Shown here: piece after piece, positions 8,604 to 16,271 of the stretch | Numbering within the stretch: the first letter of the stretch is position 1 | Layout of the letters: every line of letters begins with the position of its first letter | Origin: Roseomonas indoligenes | GTDB lineage: Bacteria; Pseudomonadota; Alphaproteobacteria; Acetobacterales; Acetobacteraceae | Reading direction: 5' to 3' | Length of the DNA stretch: 40,832 nucleotides | Assembly (NCBI RefSeq): GCF_017813365.1 | Contig: NZ_JAGIZA010000029.1 | Location: forward strand, 1-40,832 | Translations under genes and position numbers: made by a program | The notes under the pieces: model-generated | The model's database searches: none | What the model was told of the DNA's origin: nothing | What the model saw: only the letters and a program-made list of their open reading frames with translations

Positions 8604-9787
8604 GCCGTTTCTCCTTGTCCGTGATGGGCGCCCCTCGCCACCGCCTGCCGGCGCGCGCGCAGGGTCTCGCCCATCTGTTGCTCACGCTTGGCCAGCCAGA
8701 CGCCGTGGCGTTCCGGCCAATCCGCGTAATCGTCCTCGACGCCGAGCTGTTCGGCCGCCCGGCGCGGCCAGTAGGGATCCCGCAGGGCCTCCCGCGCGAT
8801 CGCCACCAGGTCCGCCTGGCCCGCCCGCAGGATCTCCTCCGCCTGCGGGCCGTCCAGGATCATGCCCACTGCCTGGGTGGTCATGCCCGCGCCATGGCGG
8901 ATCGCCTCGGCAAAGCCGGCCTGGAAGCCCGGGCCGCGAGGCACGGTGATGCGCCGCGTCTCCTCCGTCAGCCCGCCGGAGGAGACGTCGATCACGTCGA
9001 CGCCCACTTGCTTCAGCGCCCGCGCGAGGAGGACGGAGTCGTCGATACCCCAGCCGCCCTCCGCGCCGTCCACGGCGGAGATACGGCAGAAGAGCGGCCT
9101 CTCCGCCGGCCAGTCCGCGCGGACACGGGCGGCGATCTCGAGCGGAAGGCGCATCCGGCCCTCGATGCCGCCGCCATAGTCATCCGTGCGGCGGTTGGAG
9201 AGGGGGGAGAGGAAGCTGGCGGCGAGGTAGCCGTGGCCGAAATGCAGTTCGACGGCATCAAAGCCCGCGGCCGCCGCCCGGCGCGCGGCGGCCGCGAAAT
9301 CCTCGGTCACGCGCGCGATGGCGTTCCCGTCCATCGCCTCCGGCGCGCTCCATTCCGGACCGGCTGCGATGGCGCTGGGGCCGATGCGCGGCCAGCCCTG
9401 CGCGGCGAGTTCCCCGGCCGTGAAGGCGCGCCCGCCATGCCAGAGCGGCTGGCTGCCGGCCTTCCGCCCGGCATGGGCCAGCTGCACGCCGATGGCCGAT
9501 CCCTGGCCATGGACGAAGTCCACCACGCGCCGCAGCGGCGCGACCTGCGCATCGGACCAGAGGCCGAGATCGGCGGTCCCGATCCGTCCCTCCGGCGAGA
9601 CGGCGGTGCTCTCCGTCAGGATCAGCCCCGCGCCGCCCAGGGCGAACTTGCCGAGATGGACGAGGTGCCAGTCCGTCGCGCGGCCGTCCTCCCCGGCGTG
9701 CTGGCACATGGGGGAGATGACGACGCGGTTCCGCAAGCGCAGCCCGCGGATCTGGAGCGGAGAGAGGAGGAGGGGCCGGTCCGCCAT
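8600..9787 (-). CDS. NADH:flavin oxidoreductase, YqjM-like ene reductase
   Basis: Old-yellow-enzyme-family TIM barrel of 395 residues that reduces activated C=C bonds using FMN and NAD(P)H. It has SPMCQH with Cys28 where YqjM-type enzymes carry their redox-sensing Cys, QLAHAGRKAG in the FMN site, and ELHFGHGYL with the substrate-binding pair His182 and His185. NRRTDDYGG follows, as usual. I start it at ATG 9787, whose A is also the last base of the upstream TGA (TGATG); the longer open frame upstream lies inside the EthD gene. With the KstD-like and SDR genes it suggests redox steps on a cyclic or conjugated ketone. Confidence 0.92.
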   Translation of the reverse strand: MADRPLLLSPLQIRGLRLRNRVVISPMCQHAGEDGRATDWHLVHLGKFALGGAGLILTESTAVSPEGRIGTADLGLWSDAQVAPLRRVVDFVHGQGSAIGVQLAHAGRKAGSQPLWHGGRAFTAGELAAQGWPRIGPSAIAAGPEWSAPEAMDGNAIARVTEDFAAAARRAAAAGFDAVELHFGHGYLAASFLSPLSNRRTDDYGGGIEGRMRLPLEIAARVRADWPAERPLFCRISAVDGAEGGWGIDDSVLLARALKQVGVDVIDVSSGGLTEETRRITVPRGPGFQAGFAEAIRHGAGMTTQAVGMILDGPQAEEILRAGQADLVAIAREALRDPYWPRRAAEQLGVEDDYADWPERHGVWLAKREQQMGETLRARRQAVARGAHHGQGETA

Positions 9788-10464
9788 CACACGACCCTTC
9801 GGACCTCGACCAGGAAAGTCGTGATCTCCGCGATGAAGTCCAGGGCGTGGCGCTGGGAGATTCCGGCGGCAGGCGAGGAGAAGGCGGCCTTGAGGTCGTC
9901 GACGCTGCGGAACCACATCTCCACCACGCCATCCACCGGCATCGCTTCATAATCCGAGCGACCCGCCGCCTGCCTGGCGACGACAAGATTCTGCGTGTAG
10001 CCGGCAAGGGCGGGAAAGCGGCGCACGGCCTGGGCGTGAAAGCCGAACCACTCCTCGCGGAAGCGGTCTGCACCGATGTCGGGGCGCCGGCGCAGCAGGG
10101 ACATGCGCTTGATCAGCGGCCCCTCGGCCACCGGAACCACGGGGTTGGGTTCCGTGACGAGGATGCCGCGCAGCACGGCGAAGCGATCGTTGTCCGGGCC
10201 GATCGGCGCCATTTCCGGCGAGGCGGCGGCCGCGTCCATTGCGGCGCGGCTATCGAAGCGGAGCTGCGAGAGGCCGTCCAGCGACATGCCGCCCCGGGCG
10301 TGGTCGATGGCGAGCTGCGAGCGGTCCGTGACGAGGTTCTGCTCGTAGCGCCGAAGCCCCGGCAGCCGTGCGGCGAGGGGCCCGTGCTCCTCGCGCCAGA
10401 TCCGGCTGAATTCACCGGGCGGGACATCCGGCCGCCGCTCCAGCAACCCCATGCGGACGATCAT
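9787..10464 (-). CDS. Tandem EthD-domain protein
   Basis: Protein of 225 residues made of two EthD-like ferredoxin-fold domains, about residues 1-105 and 113-222. The repeats align by eye: 'RMGLLERRPDVPPGEF' with 'RMSLLRRRPDIGADRF', and 'LPGLRRYEQNLV' with 'FPALAGYTQNLV'. Single EthD domains are near 100 residues and usually act as dimers, so this looks like a fused dimer. The family is linked to ether degradation and to small dimeric enzymes or accessory proteins, and its biochemical role is mostly unsettled. ATG 10464 lies 5 nt after the SDR stop, and the stop is joined to the ene reductase start, so the four products are probably made together. Confidence 0.85.
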   Translation of the reverse strand: MIVRMGLLERRPDVPPGEFSRIWREEHGPLAARLPGLRRYEQNLVTDRSQLAIDHARGGMSLDGLSQLRFDSRAAMDAAAASPEMAPIGPDNDRFAVLRGILVTEPNPVVPVAEGPLIKRMSLLRRRPDIGADRFREEWFGFHAQAVRRFPALAGYTQNLVVARQAAGRSDYEAMPVDGVVEMWFRSVDDLKAAFSSPAAGISQRHALDFIAEITTFLVEVRRVV

Positions 10465-10469
10465 GGCCA

Positions 10470-11219
10470 CTACACAGCCAAGTAGCCGCCATCGACCACC
10501 AGCGTGCTGCCGGTGACGTAGCTGGACATGTCGGAGGCGAGGAAGACGACGGGCCCGACCAGCTCCTCGGGCTCGCCGTAGCGGCGCATGGGGATGCGGG
10601 CGAGGAAGCGGTCCGAGCGCTCCGGGTTGAGGCGCGTGGCCTCCGTCATCCGGGTTGCGAAGGTGCCGGGCGCGATGGCGTTCACCCGCACCCCGTCCGG
10701 CGCCAGTTCCTGCGCCAGCGCGCCCGTGAGGGCGCGCACCCCGGCCTTGGACACGGGGTAGCTGACGGAGGTGTTGGTGGACACGAAGGAGGCGATGGAA
10801 GCGATGTTGACCACCCTCCCCCGGCTGCGCCGCAGCGCCGGGAGGAAGGCGCGGGTGACATTCATCGTGCCGCGCAGGTTGATGTCCATGGCGGCGTCCC
10901 AGGCGCGGTCCAGCGCATCGTCGTCCAGGCTGTGGCGCGGACAGACGCCGGCGTTGTTCACGAGCACGGAGATGTCCCCCATCTCCGCCCCCAGGCGCAG
11001 GGCGAGCTCGCGGCAGCCCTGCAGATCCGTGACGTCCAGCGCATAGGCCACCGCCCCGCCGCCCGCTGCCGCGATGCGCGCGGCGGTCTCGCCGGCCAGG
11101 GCGGCGTCGATGTCCGTCACGGCCACGCGCGCGCCCTGCTGCGCCAGGCCCAGCGCCATGGCCGCGCCATTGCCCTGGCCGGCCCCGGTGACGAGCGCGA
11201 TCTGTCCTGAAAGCAGCAT
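10470..11219 (-). CDS. Short-chain dehydrogenase/reductase (SDR)
   Basis: Classical SDR of 249 residues that oxidises an alcohol or reduces a ketone with NAD(P). The cofactor motif TGAGQGNG is at residues 11-18 and NNAG at 88-91. The catalytic set is Ser141, Tyr154 and Lys158 (YPVSK). Asp36 after the second strand (VTDID) favours NAD(H) over NADP(H). I chose ATG 11219 because AAGGA lies upstream at suitable spacing and the protein then begins directly with the first strand (LLSGQIALVTG). It is the first gene of the minus-strand operon and faces the ABC-transporter operon across a 314-nt control region. Confidence 0.93.
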   Translation of the reverse strand: MLLSGQIALVTGAGQGNGAAMALGLAQQGARVAVTDIDAALAGETAARIAAAGGGAVAYALDVTDLQGCRELALRLGAEMGDISVLVNNAGVCPRHSLDDDALDRAWDAAMDINLRGTMNVTRAFLPALRRSRGRVVNIASIASFVSTNTSVSYPVSKAGVRALTGALAQELAPDGVRVNAIAPGTFATRMTEATRLNPERSDRFLARIPMRRYGEPEELVGPVVFLASDMSSYVTGSTLVVDGGYLAV

Positions 11220-11533
11220 GCCGGACGTTCCTTCCCGTGCCGCGGCGCATCCATGGCGCGCCTGCTGGCCGGCCACCCTTTGCCGGGGACCCTGTCCCGA
11301 AAGGGATCACGCAGCGAACAGGTTCGCAAGGGACAAAATTATTTCGGCGGGACGTTTTGTTCATTGCAGATCACTTCGGCGGCACTTAGCCTTTCCCCGA
11401 GGCTGGGCTCCAAGACCTGGCGATCAGAACGGGAGAGGGACGTTCCGGCGCGGCATATCTGGCCAGCCTTCGTCCTCTCTTTCGCAAGCTTCGCCCCGGG
11501 CAGGGGCAGCAAGAGGCAAGGGACGAGGAAACG
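11220..11533. promoter_or_regulatory. Divergent control region, SDR operon / ABC importer operon
   Basis: This 314-nt stretch holds no gene. It separates the starts of two divergent operons. It contains an AT-richer island at 11333-11365, unusual in this GC-rich sequence, a GGGAC-N3-GTCCC repeat (11286-11298), and a GCGAAC-N2-GTTCGC palindrome (11314-11327). On the minus strand, TGAACA-N17-TAATTT across the AT-rich island is a weak promoter candidate for the SDR operon. Just before 11534 a GAGGAA gives a ribosome site for the binding-protein gene. Promoters are not proven. Confidence 0.55.
11314..11327. promoter_or_regulatory. Perfect palindrome GCGAAC-AG-GTTCGC, candidate operator
   Basis: Two exact 6-nt arms are separated by 2 nt, just beside the AT-rich island that should hold the minus-strand promoter. 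Its size and symmetry suit a dimeric repressor or activator. The IclR protein encoded at the far end of the ABC operon is one candidate binder, by context only. Confidence 0.45.
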
Positions 11534-12754
11534 ATGATCCAGTACCAACCCACACGCCGGGAACTCGGGCGCGGCGCGCTCGCCGCGATGCTGGCGGCGC
11601 CCGCGCTGACCGGCAGGGCGCTGGCCCAGGGGCAGCCGATCAAGCTCGGCTTCAACGGCGACCTTGCTGCCTCGCCCTCGGCGCAGTCCGGCCGCGCCGC
11701 CGTGGTGGGGATCGAGGCCGCGATCGAGGACGTGAACAAGGAGGGCGGCGTGCTTAGCCGTCCGCTCTCCCTGGTGGTCCGCGACGACCTCTCGCAGCCG
11801 CCCAAGTCGATCCAGAACATGAGCGACCTGATCGACAATGAGCGCGTGGTAGCGGTGCTCGGCCCGACGAATTCCGGCAATGCCCTGGCCTGGCGGCACA
11901 TTCCCAATCAGAAGCGCATCCCCGTGATGGGCTGCATCGGTTCCGCCACCGACATCACGAAGCCGATGCGCGAAGGGGCGGACAACTACATGTTCCGCGT
12001 GGGCAGCGTGGACCGCACCCAGGTCGTGACCATCATGGGCTACGCGAAGAAGAGCCCGCGCACCGGCAAGATTGGCTTTCTGACGGAGACCACCGGCTAC
12101 GGCCAGGGCGGGCTGAAGGACCTGCAGGAGGTGGCGCAGGCCCAGGGCATGACGGCGGTGGCGAACGAGAAGTTCAACGTCAACGACACGGACATGACTT
12201 CCCAGCTCGCGAAGCTGCGGGCGGCGGGCGTGGAGACGGCGCTGGTCTGGGCGCAGGGGACGACGATCGGGCAGGTCATGCGCAGCATGGAGAAGATTAA
12301 CTACTTCCCCGTGGTGCTGACGAGCTGGGCGGCGGACAACCTCAGCTTCATCAACGCCGCCGGCCCGCAGCTGGCGGAGAAGCCGGTGTTCCTCCGCACC
12401 GTGTCGGAGGACCGCACGCCCCACCAGCAGGCCTTCTTCGGCCGCATCCGCCCGAAGATCGACGCGGACTCCGCCTTCTCCTTCGCCGTCCACGGCTATG
12501 ACGGGACGATGTTGCTGGCCCGCGCTATCGGACAGGCCGGGCGCACCGACGGCCCTGCCGTGAAGGACGCGCTGGAGGATCTGCGGGGCACGCTGCAGGG
12601 CTACGCAAAGACCTACGACAAGCCCTTCAGCAAGGCCGAGCACGAGGCGCTCGGCGCCGCGGACCAGCGCTGGACCTGCTGGCGCGACGGAAAGCTGGCC
12701 GCCTATTCCGACGATGTCGTGCGCGGCCTGCGGCCCGAGGACTTCAAGGGCTGA
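11534..12754 (+). CDS. ABC transporter substrate-binding protein (LivK/Peripla_BP_6 type)
   Basis: Periplasmic binding protein of 406 residues for a branched-chain-amino-acid-type ABC importer. The signal peptide carries a twin arginine (TRRELGRG, residues 7-14) and ends near ALAQG (residues 32-36). The mature part starts IKLGFNGDLAASPSAQSGRAAVVGIEAA split by the usual first ligand loop, and VAVLGPTNSGNAL and VFLRTVSEDRTP follow the type I binding-protein pattern. In this family ligands include amides, urea, aromatic acids and other organic acids as well as leucine, so the ligand is open. It heads a four-gene operon; a strong hairpin in the 60-nt gap to livH probably keeps expression of this protein above that of the permeases. 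Confidence 0.93.
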   Translation: MIQYQPTRRELGRGALAAMLAAPALTGRALAQGQPIKLGFNGDLAASPSAQSGRAAVVGIEAAIEDVNKEGGVLSRPLSLVVRDDLSQPPKSIQNMSDLIDNERVVAVLGPTNSGNALAWRHIPNQKRIPVMGCIGSATDITKPMREGADNYMFRVGSVDRTQVVTIMGYAKKSPRTGKIGFLTETTGYGQGGLKDLQEVAQAQGMTAVANEKFNVNDTDMTSQLAKLRAAGVETALVWAQGTTIGQVMRSMEKINYFPVVLTSWAADNLSFINAAGPQLAEKPVFLRTVSEDRTPHQQAFFGRIRPKIDADSAFSFAVHGYDGTMLLARAIGQAGRTDGPAVKDALEDLRGTLQGYAKTYDKPFSKAEHEALGAADQRWTCWRDGKLAAYSDDVVRGLRPEDFKG

Positions 12755-12762
12755 CCGGCCAT

Positions 12763-12787
12763 CCGGCCCCGCAGGTCGCGGGGCCGG
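12763..12787. terminator. Hairpin after the binding-protein gene (attenuator or mRNA stabiliser)
   Basis: An exact 10-bp stem, CCGGCCCCGC and GCGGGGCCGG, encloses a 5-nt loop (AGGTC) between the binding-protein stop and the livH start. Only a short T run (ACCTTTCAC) follows, so it should be a partial terminator or a 3'-end protector rather than a full stop. This arrangement is common between binding-protein and permease genes. Confidence 0.65.
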
Positions 12788-12814
12788 ACCTTTCACCGGC
12801 CAGGAGGATCGCCC

Positions 12815-13741
12815 GTGCTGGCAACCGTGCTGCAGGCCCTGGTGAGCGGGCTGGCGATCGGCGGCGTCTACGCCCTGATCGCACTGAGCTTCAGCATCAC
12901 CTTCACCACCACCCGCACGCTGAACTTCGCCCAGGGCGAGTTCATCGGCGTGGGTGCGTTCCTCGGCGTCACCGTGCTCTATGCTCTCTCGTCGGGCGAG
13001 GGCGGCAGCTTCGCCGCGCTGGCGCCGGCCGCCTCCGCCGGGTTCCGCTACCCCGTGGCGGCGCTGGCCGTGGGCGCGGCACTCGGCACGCTGGGGCTGC
13101 TGCTGTTCCTGGCGGCGGTCCGGCCCTTCGCGGGAAAGCCCGGCATGTCCTGGGTGATGAGCACGATCGGCTTCGGCATCATCCTCCAGTCCCTCGGCCT
13201 CGCGGTCTGGGGGCCCGCGCCGGTGAACATGCCCTCTCCCTTCGGGGATGACGTGATACGGCTGGGCGGCGCCGGCGTGCGGCCGCAGGAGTTGGCGGTG
13301 CTGGCAATGGCCGTGCTGCTGATGGTGGGCTTCGACCTGGTCATGCGCCGCACGCGGCTGGGCAAGGCGATGCGGGCGGTGGCGCATGACCCGGCCGTGG
13401 CGTCGCTGATGGGGATCAACGTCACCGCCATCATGCTCGGCGCCTTCGCCCTTTCCTCCGCCCTGGCGGGGGTGGGCGGGGTGCTGGTGGCGCCCATCGC
13501 CTCCGCCTCCCTCTTCATGGGGGTGGGCATCGCGCTGAAGGCCTTCTCCGGCGCCATCCTCGGGGGGCTCGACAATCCGCGGGGCTGCATCTTCGGCGGC
13601 TTCGCCCTCGGGCTCATGGAATCCGGCGTGGCGCTCTGGCAGGCCCAGTGGCGCGAGATCGCGGTTTTCCTTCTCATCATCCTCGTCCTGGCCATCCGCC
13701 CCAACGGGCTGTTCGGCCGGCGCGCGCTGGACAAGGTGTGA
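12815..13741 (+). CDS. livH: Branched-chain-type ABC transporter permease, LivH-like
   Basis: Inner-membrane permease of 308 residues with about eight hydrophobic segments. It begins VLQALVSGLAIGGVYALIAL, the hallmark of LivH proteins, followed by TRTLNFAQGEF. A cytoplasmic loop with MRAVAHDPAVASLMGINV (about residues 188-205) is the site expected to contact the ATPases. The GTG start at 12815 is set by AGGAGG at 12802-12807, 7 nt away. The end, AIRPNGLFGRRAL, is also typical. The next permease begins 5 nt after the stop. The symbol states family membership only; the transported compound is unknown. Confidence 0.92.
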   Translation: MLATVLQALVSGLAIGGVYALIALSFSITFTTTRTLNFAQGEFIGVGAFLGVTVLYALSSGEGGSFAALAPAASAGFRYPVAALAVGAALGTLGLLLFLAAVRPFAGKPGMSWVMSTIGFGIILQSLGLAVWGPAPVNMPSPFGDDVIRLGGAGVRPQELAVLAMAVLLMVGFDLVMRRTRLGKAMRAVAHDPAVASLMGINVTAIMLGAFALSSALAGVGGVLVAPIASASLFMGVGIALKAFSGAILGGLDNPRGCIFGGFALGLMESGVALWQAQWREIAVFLLIILVLAIRPNGLFGRRALDKV

Positions 13742-13746
13742 CGCCC

Positions 13747-15552
13747 ATGCGCCATGCTCTTCTCGCCATCCTCGTCGCGGGCGCGGCGGCCGTGCTGGCC
13801 GGGATCGTCACGAACGACTTCTATCTCCGCATCCTCTTCAACATCGGCATCTATTTCCTCTGCGCCTCCGGGATGAACGTGCTCCTGGGCTGTGCCGGGC
13901 AGAAATCGCTCGGCCAGGCCGGGCTGTTTGCCGCCGGCGCCTATGGTGCGGCGCTGCTCACCACCTCGTCGCTCGATCTCGGACCCTGGACAGCGCTCGT
14001 CCTCTCCACCGCGATCGCGGCGCTCTGCGGCGTGCTGATCGCGGCGCCGTCGCTTCGCGTGCGCGGCCCCAGCCTGGCGATGGTGACGCTGGCCTTCGGC
14101 ATTGTGGTGGAGAAGGTGGTGACGGAGGCCGAGGTCTTCGGCGGGGCGATGGGCATCTACGCCATCAAGCCGCTCACCTTCGGCGGGGAGCCGCTGGACA
14201 TGACGGGCTGGGTCTGGCTGGTGATCGCGCTCGGCCTCGTCCTCCATTTGCTGCTGCGGAACCTTCTAATCGGGCGCTTCGGCCGCGCCTTTCTCTCGCT
14301 GCAGGCCGACGAGATCGCGGCGGGTGCCGTCGGCGTGGCGGTGCACCGCTACAAGGTGCTCGCCTTCGTCATCGCCGCGGCCACCTGCGGGCTGGCGGGG
14401 GCATTGGTCGCGCAGCAGAACCAGTACATCAACTCCGATTTCATCAACTTCAATCTCTCCATCTTCATCCTGCTGCTCGTTCTTTTCGGGGGTGCGGGAT
14501 CTCTGGCCGGGCCAGTCCTCGGCGCGGTGACGCTGACGGTGATCAGCGCGATGGTGGCGCGCTGGGCCTGGATCGAGCATTTCGTCCAGGGCGCGCTTCT
14601 CCTCTTCGCCCTTTACGTCATGCCCAAGGGCCTGGCCGGCGTGCTGGATGGCCTGTTCCGCGCGCGTCGGGGTACCGCGCCCCGCCGGGCGGAAGCGCCG
14701 GCGGCGGATGCGCGCCTGCCGCTGCGTGAGGAGCCGGCAGCGGCCGGGCCGCTGCTCTCGGCCGAGGGGCTGAACAAGGCCTATGGCGGCGTGCGCCCGG
14801 CGCGCGATGTCTCCGCGCGCCTGACGCGGGGCCACATCCACGCGCTGATCGGCCCGAACGGCGCGGGGAAGAGCACGCTGATCAACATGCTGTCCGGCGT
14901 GGTGCGGCCGGATTCCGGGCGCACCCTGTTTCAGGGAGAGGCGCTGGGCCGGGCGGCGCCGCACGCCGTCTGCCGCCGCGGCATCGCGCGCACCTTCCAG
15001 AACCTGCGGCTGTTCCGCGACCTGTCCGTGCGGGACAACGTTCTGCTCGGCCAGCACGCGCGCATGCGGAACGGCTTTCTCGCCTCCTTCCTCGGCCTGC
15101 CGCTCGCCTCGCGGGAGGAAAGGGCGGCCGAGGCCCGGGTGGCGGAGATCCTGCGCTTCCTCGGTCTCTCCGGCCTCGCGGACCAGCCGGCGGGCGCCCT
15201 GCCCTACGGCCTGCAGCGCCGGGTGGAGCTGGCGCGCGCCCTGGCAACGGAGCCGCACCTTCTGCTGCTGGACGAGCCGGCGGCGGGCCTGAACCCACAG
15301 GAGACGGCGGAACTGGGCCAGATCCTCCTCCGCATCCGCGACCAGGGCATCACCATGCTGCTGGTGGAGCACCACATGGACCTCGTCATGGCGATCTCCG
15401 ACCATGTCATCGTGCTGGACTATGGCGCCGTCATCGCGGAGGGCGCGCCGGCCGCCGTGCAGGCCGATCCGCGGGTGATGGCCGCTTATCTCGGCACGGA
15501 TGCGGTCGAGCCCGAGGCGCCCGCCGAGGACCGGCTGGCGGTGGGGGCGTGA
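13747..15552 (+). CDS. LivM-LivG fusion: ABC permease plus ATPase
   Basis: Fused protein of 601 residues. About residues 1-310 form a LivM-type permease with many membrane segments and 'INLNVLLGCAGQ'-like features (GMNVLLGCAGQKSLGQAG near 40). A linker rich in Ala, Arg and Pro (about 310-335) leads to a LivG-type ATPase with Walker A GPNGAGKST near 370, a Q loop in RTFQNLRLF, the signature LPYGLQRRVELARAL (a non-standard LSGGQ) and Walker B LLLLDEPAAGLNP near 505. The N-terminal half conducts the solute; the C-terminal half powers it. I start it at ATG 13747, since codons further upstream lie inside livH. Such LivM-LivG fusions recur in Proteobacteria. The stop overlaps the next gene's GTG. 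Confidence 0.92.
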   Translation: MRHALLAILVAGAAAVLAGIVTNDFYLRILFNIGIYFLCASGMNVLLGCAGQKSLGQAGLFAAGAYGAALLTTSSLDLGPWTALVLSTAIAALCGVLIAAPSLRVRGPSLAMVTLAFGIVVEKVVTEAEVFGGAMGIYAIKPLTFGGEPLDMTGWVWLVIALGLVLHLLLRNLLIGRFGRAFLSLQADEIAAGAVGVAVHRYKVLAFVIAAATCGLAGALVAQQNQYINSDFINFNLSIFILLLVLFGGAGSLAGPVLGAVTLTVISAMVARWAWIEHFVQGALLLFALYVMPKGLAGVLDGLFRARRGTAPRRAEAPAADARLPLREEPAAAGPLLSAEGLNKAYGGVRPARDVSARLTRGHIHALIGPNGAGKSTLINMLSGVVRPDSGRTLFQGEALGRAAPHAVCRRGIARTFQNLRLFRDLSVRDNVLLGQHARMRNGFLASFLGLPLASREERAAEARVAEILRFLGLSGLADQPAGALPYGLQRRVELARALATEPHLLLLDEPAAGLNPQETAELGQILLRIRDQGITMLLVEHHMDLVMAISDHVIVLDYGAVIAEGAPAAVQADPRVMAAYLGTDAVEPEAPAEDRLAVGA

Positions 15553-16271
15553 GCGCGATGCTGGAAGTGGAGGGCGCCTGCATCGGCTACGGCCCGATCC
15601 AGGCGGTCAGCGATGCCTCGATCCGCGTGGACCAGGGGCAGGTCGTTGCGATCGTCGGCGCCAATGGAGCAGGCAAGACGACGCTGATGAAGGCCGTCGC
15701 GGGGCTGCTGCCCCTCTCCGCCGGGCGTGTTCTCTTTGAGGGGCGGGAGATCACGACCATGCCGCCGCATCGGCGGGTGAGTGCGGGTATCGCCCTTTCG
15801 CCGGAGGGACGGCAGGTCTTTCCCGACCAGAGCGTGCGGGACAACCTCGAACTCGGCGGCTGGTCCCGCGATCTCTCGCCCGCCGCCATGGAGGCCGCGA
15901 TCGAGGCGCAGTACGCGCTGTTCCCGCGCCTGCGCGAGCGCCGTGACCAGATGGCCGTCACCCTTTCGGGCGGCGAGCAGCAGATGCTCGCGATCGCCCG
16001 CGCCCTGATGGGCGAGCCGCGGCTTTTGCTGCTGGACGAGCCGTCTCTTGGGCTGGCGCCGATGGTGATACGGGAGATTTTCGGGATTATCCAGGACCTG
16101 CGGGCCCGCGGGATCACCGTGCTGCTGGTGGAGCAGATGGCGAACCTGGCGCTCGGCGTCGCGGACCAGGCCTATGTCCTGGAGACCGGGCGCGTCACCC
16201 TGTCCGGGACCGGCGCGGCGCTTCTGCAGCACCCGCAGGTGCGCGCGGCCTACCTCGGCGCGGGACACTGA
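15549..16271 (+). CDS. livF: Branched-chain-type ABC transporter ATPase, LivF-like
   Basis: ATPase of 240 residues, the normal LivF length. It has Walker A GANGAGKTT (about residues 36-44), the signature LSGGEQQML, Walker B LLLLDEPSLGLAP, and the LivF-specific 'GIALSPEGRQVFPDQSVRDNL' region around the Q loop. It pairs with the ATPase half of the upstream fusion. GTG 15549 overlaps the upstream TGA (GTGA); ATG 15558 is an equally plausible start three codons later. Its last 77 nt overlap the 3' end of the convergent IclR gene, so read-through from either side would make antisense RNA. Confidence 0.93.
   Translation: MSAMLEVEGACIGYGPIQAVSDASIRVDQGQVVAIVGANGAGKTTLMKAVAGLLPLSAGRVLFEGREITTMPPHRRVSAGIALSPEGRQVFPDQSVRDNLELGGWSRDLSPAAMEAAIEAQYALFPRLRERRDQMAVTLSGGEQQMLAIARALMGEPRLLLLDEPSLGLAPMVIREIFGIIQDLRARGITVLLVEQMANLALGVADQAYVLETGRVTLSGTGAALLQHPQVRAAYLGAGH

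Noticed and set aside
6927-8624. Long plus-strand open frame opposite the KstD-like gene
   Set aside because: No motif and low-complexity His/Gly/Ala composition, while the minus strand encodes a full flavoprotein.
11343-11382. Direct repeat TTCGGCGG spaced by 32 nt in the divergent region
   Set aside because: Eight GC-rich bases are likely to recur by chance at this composition.
11339-13387. Minus-strand open frame of about 680 codons across the binding protein and livH
   Set aside because: It crosses two genuine genes and a terminator-like hairpin, and its product has no recognisable domain.
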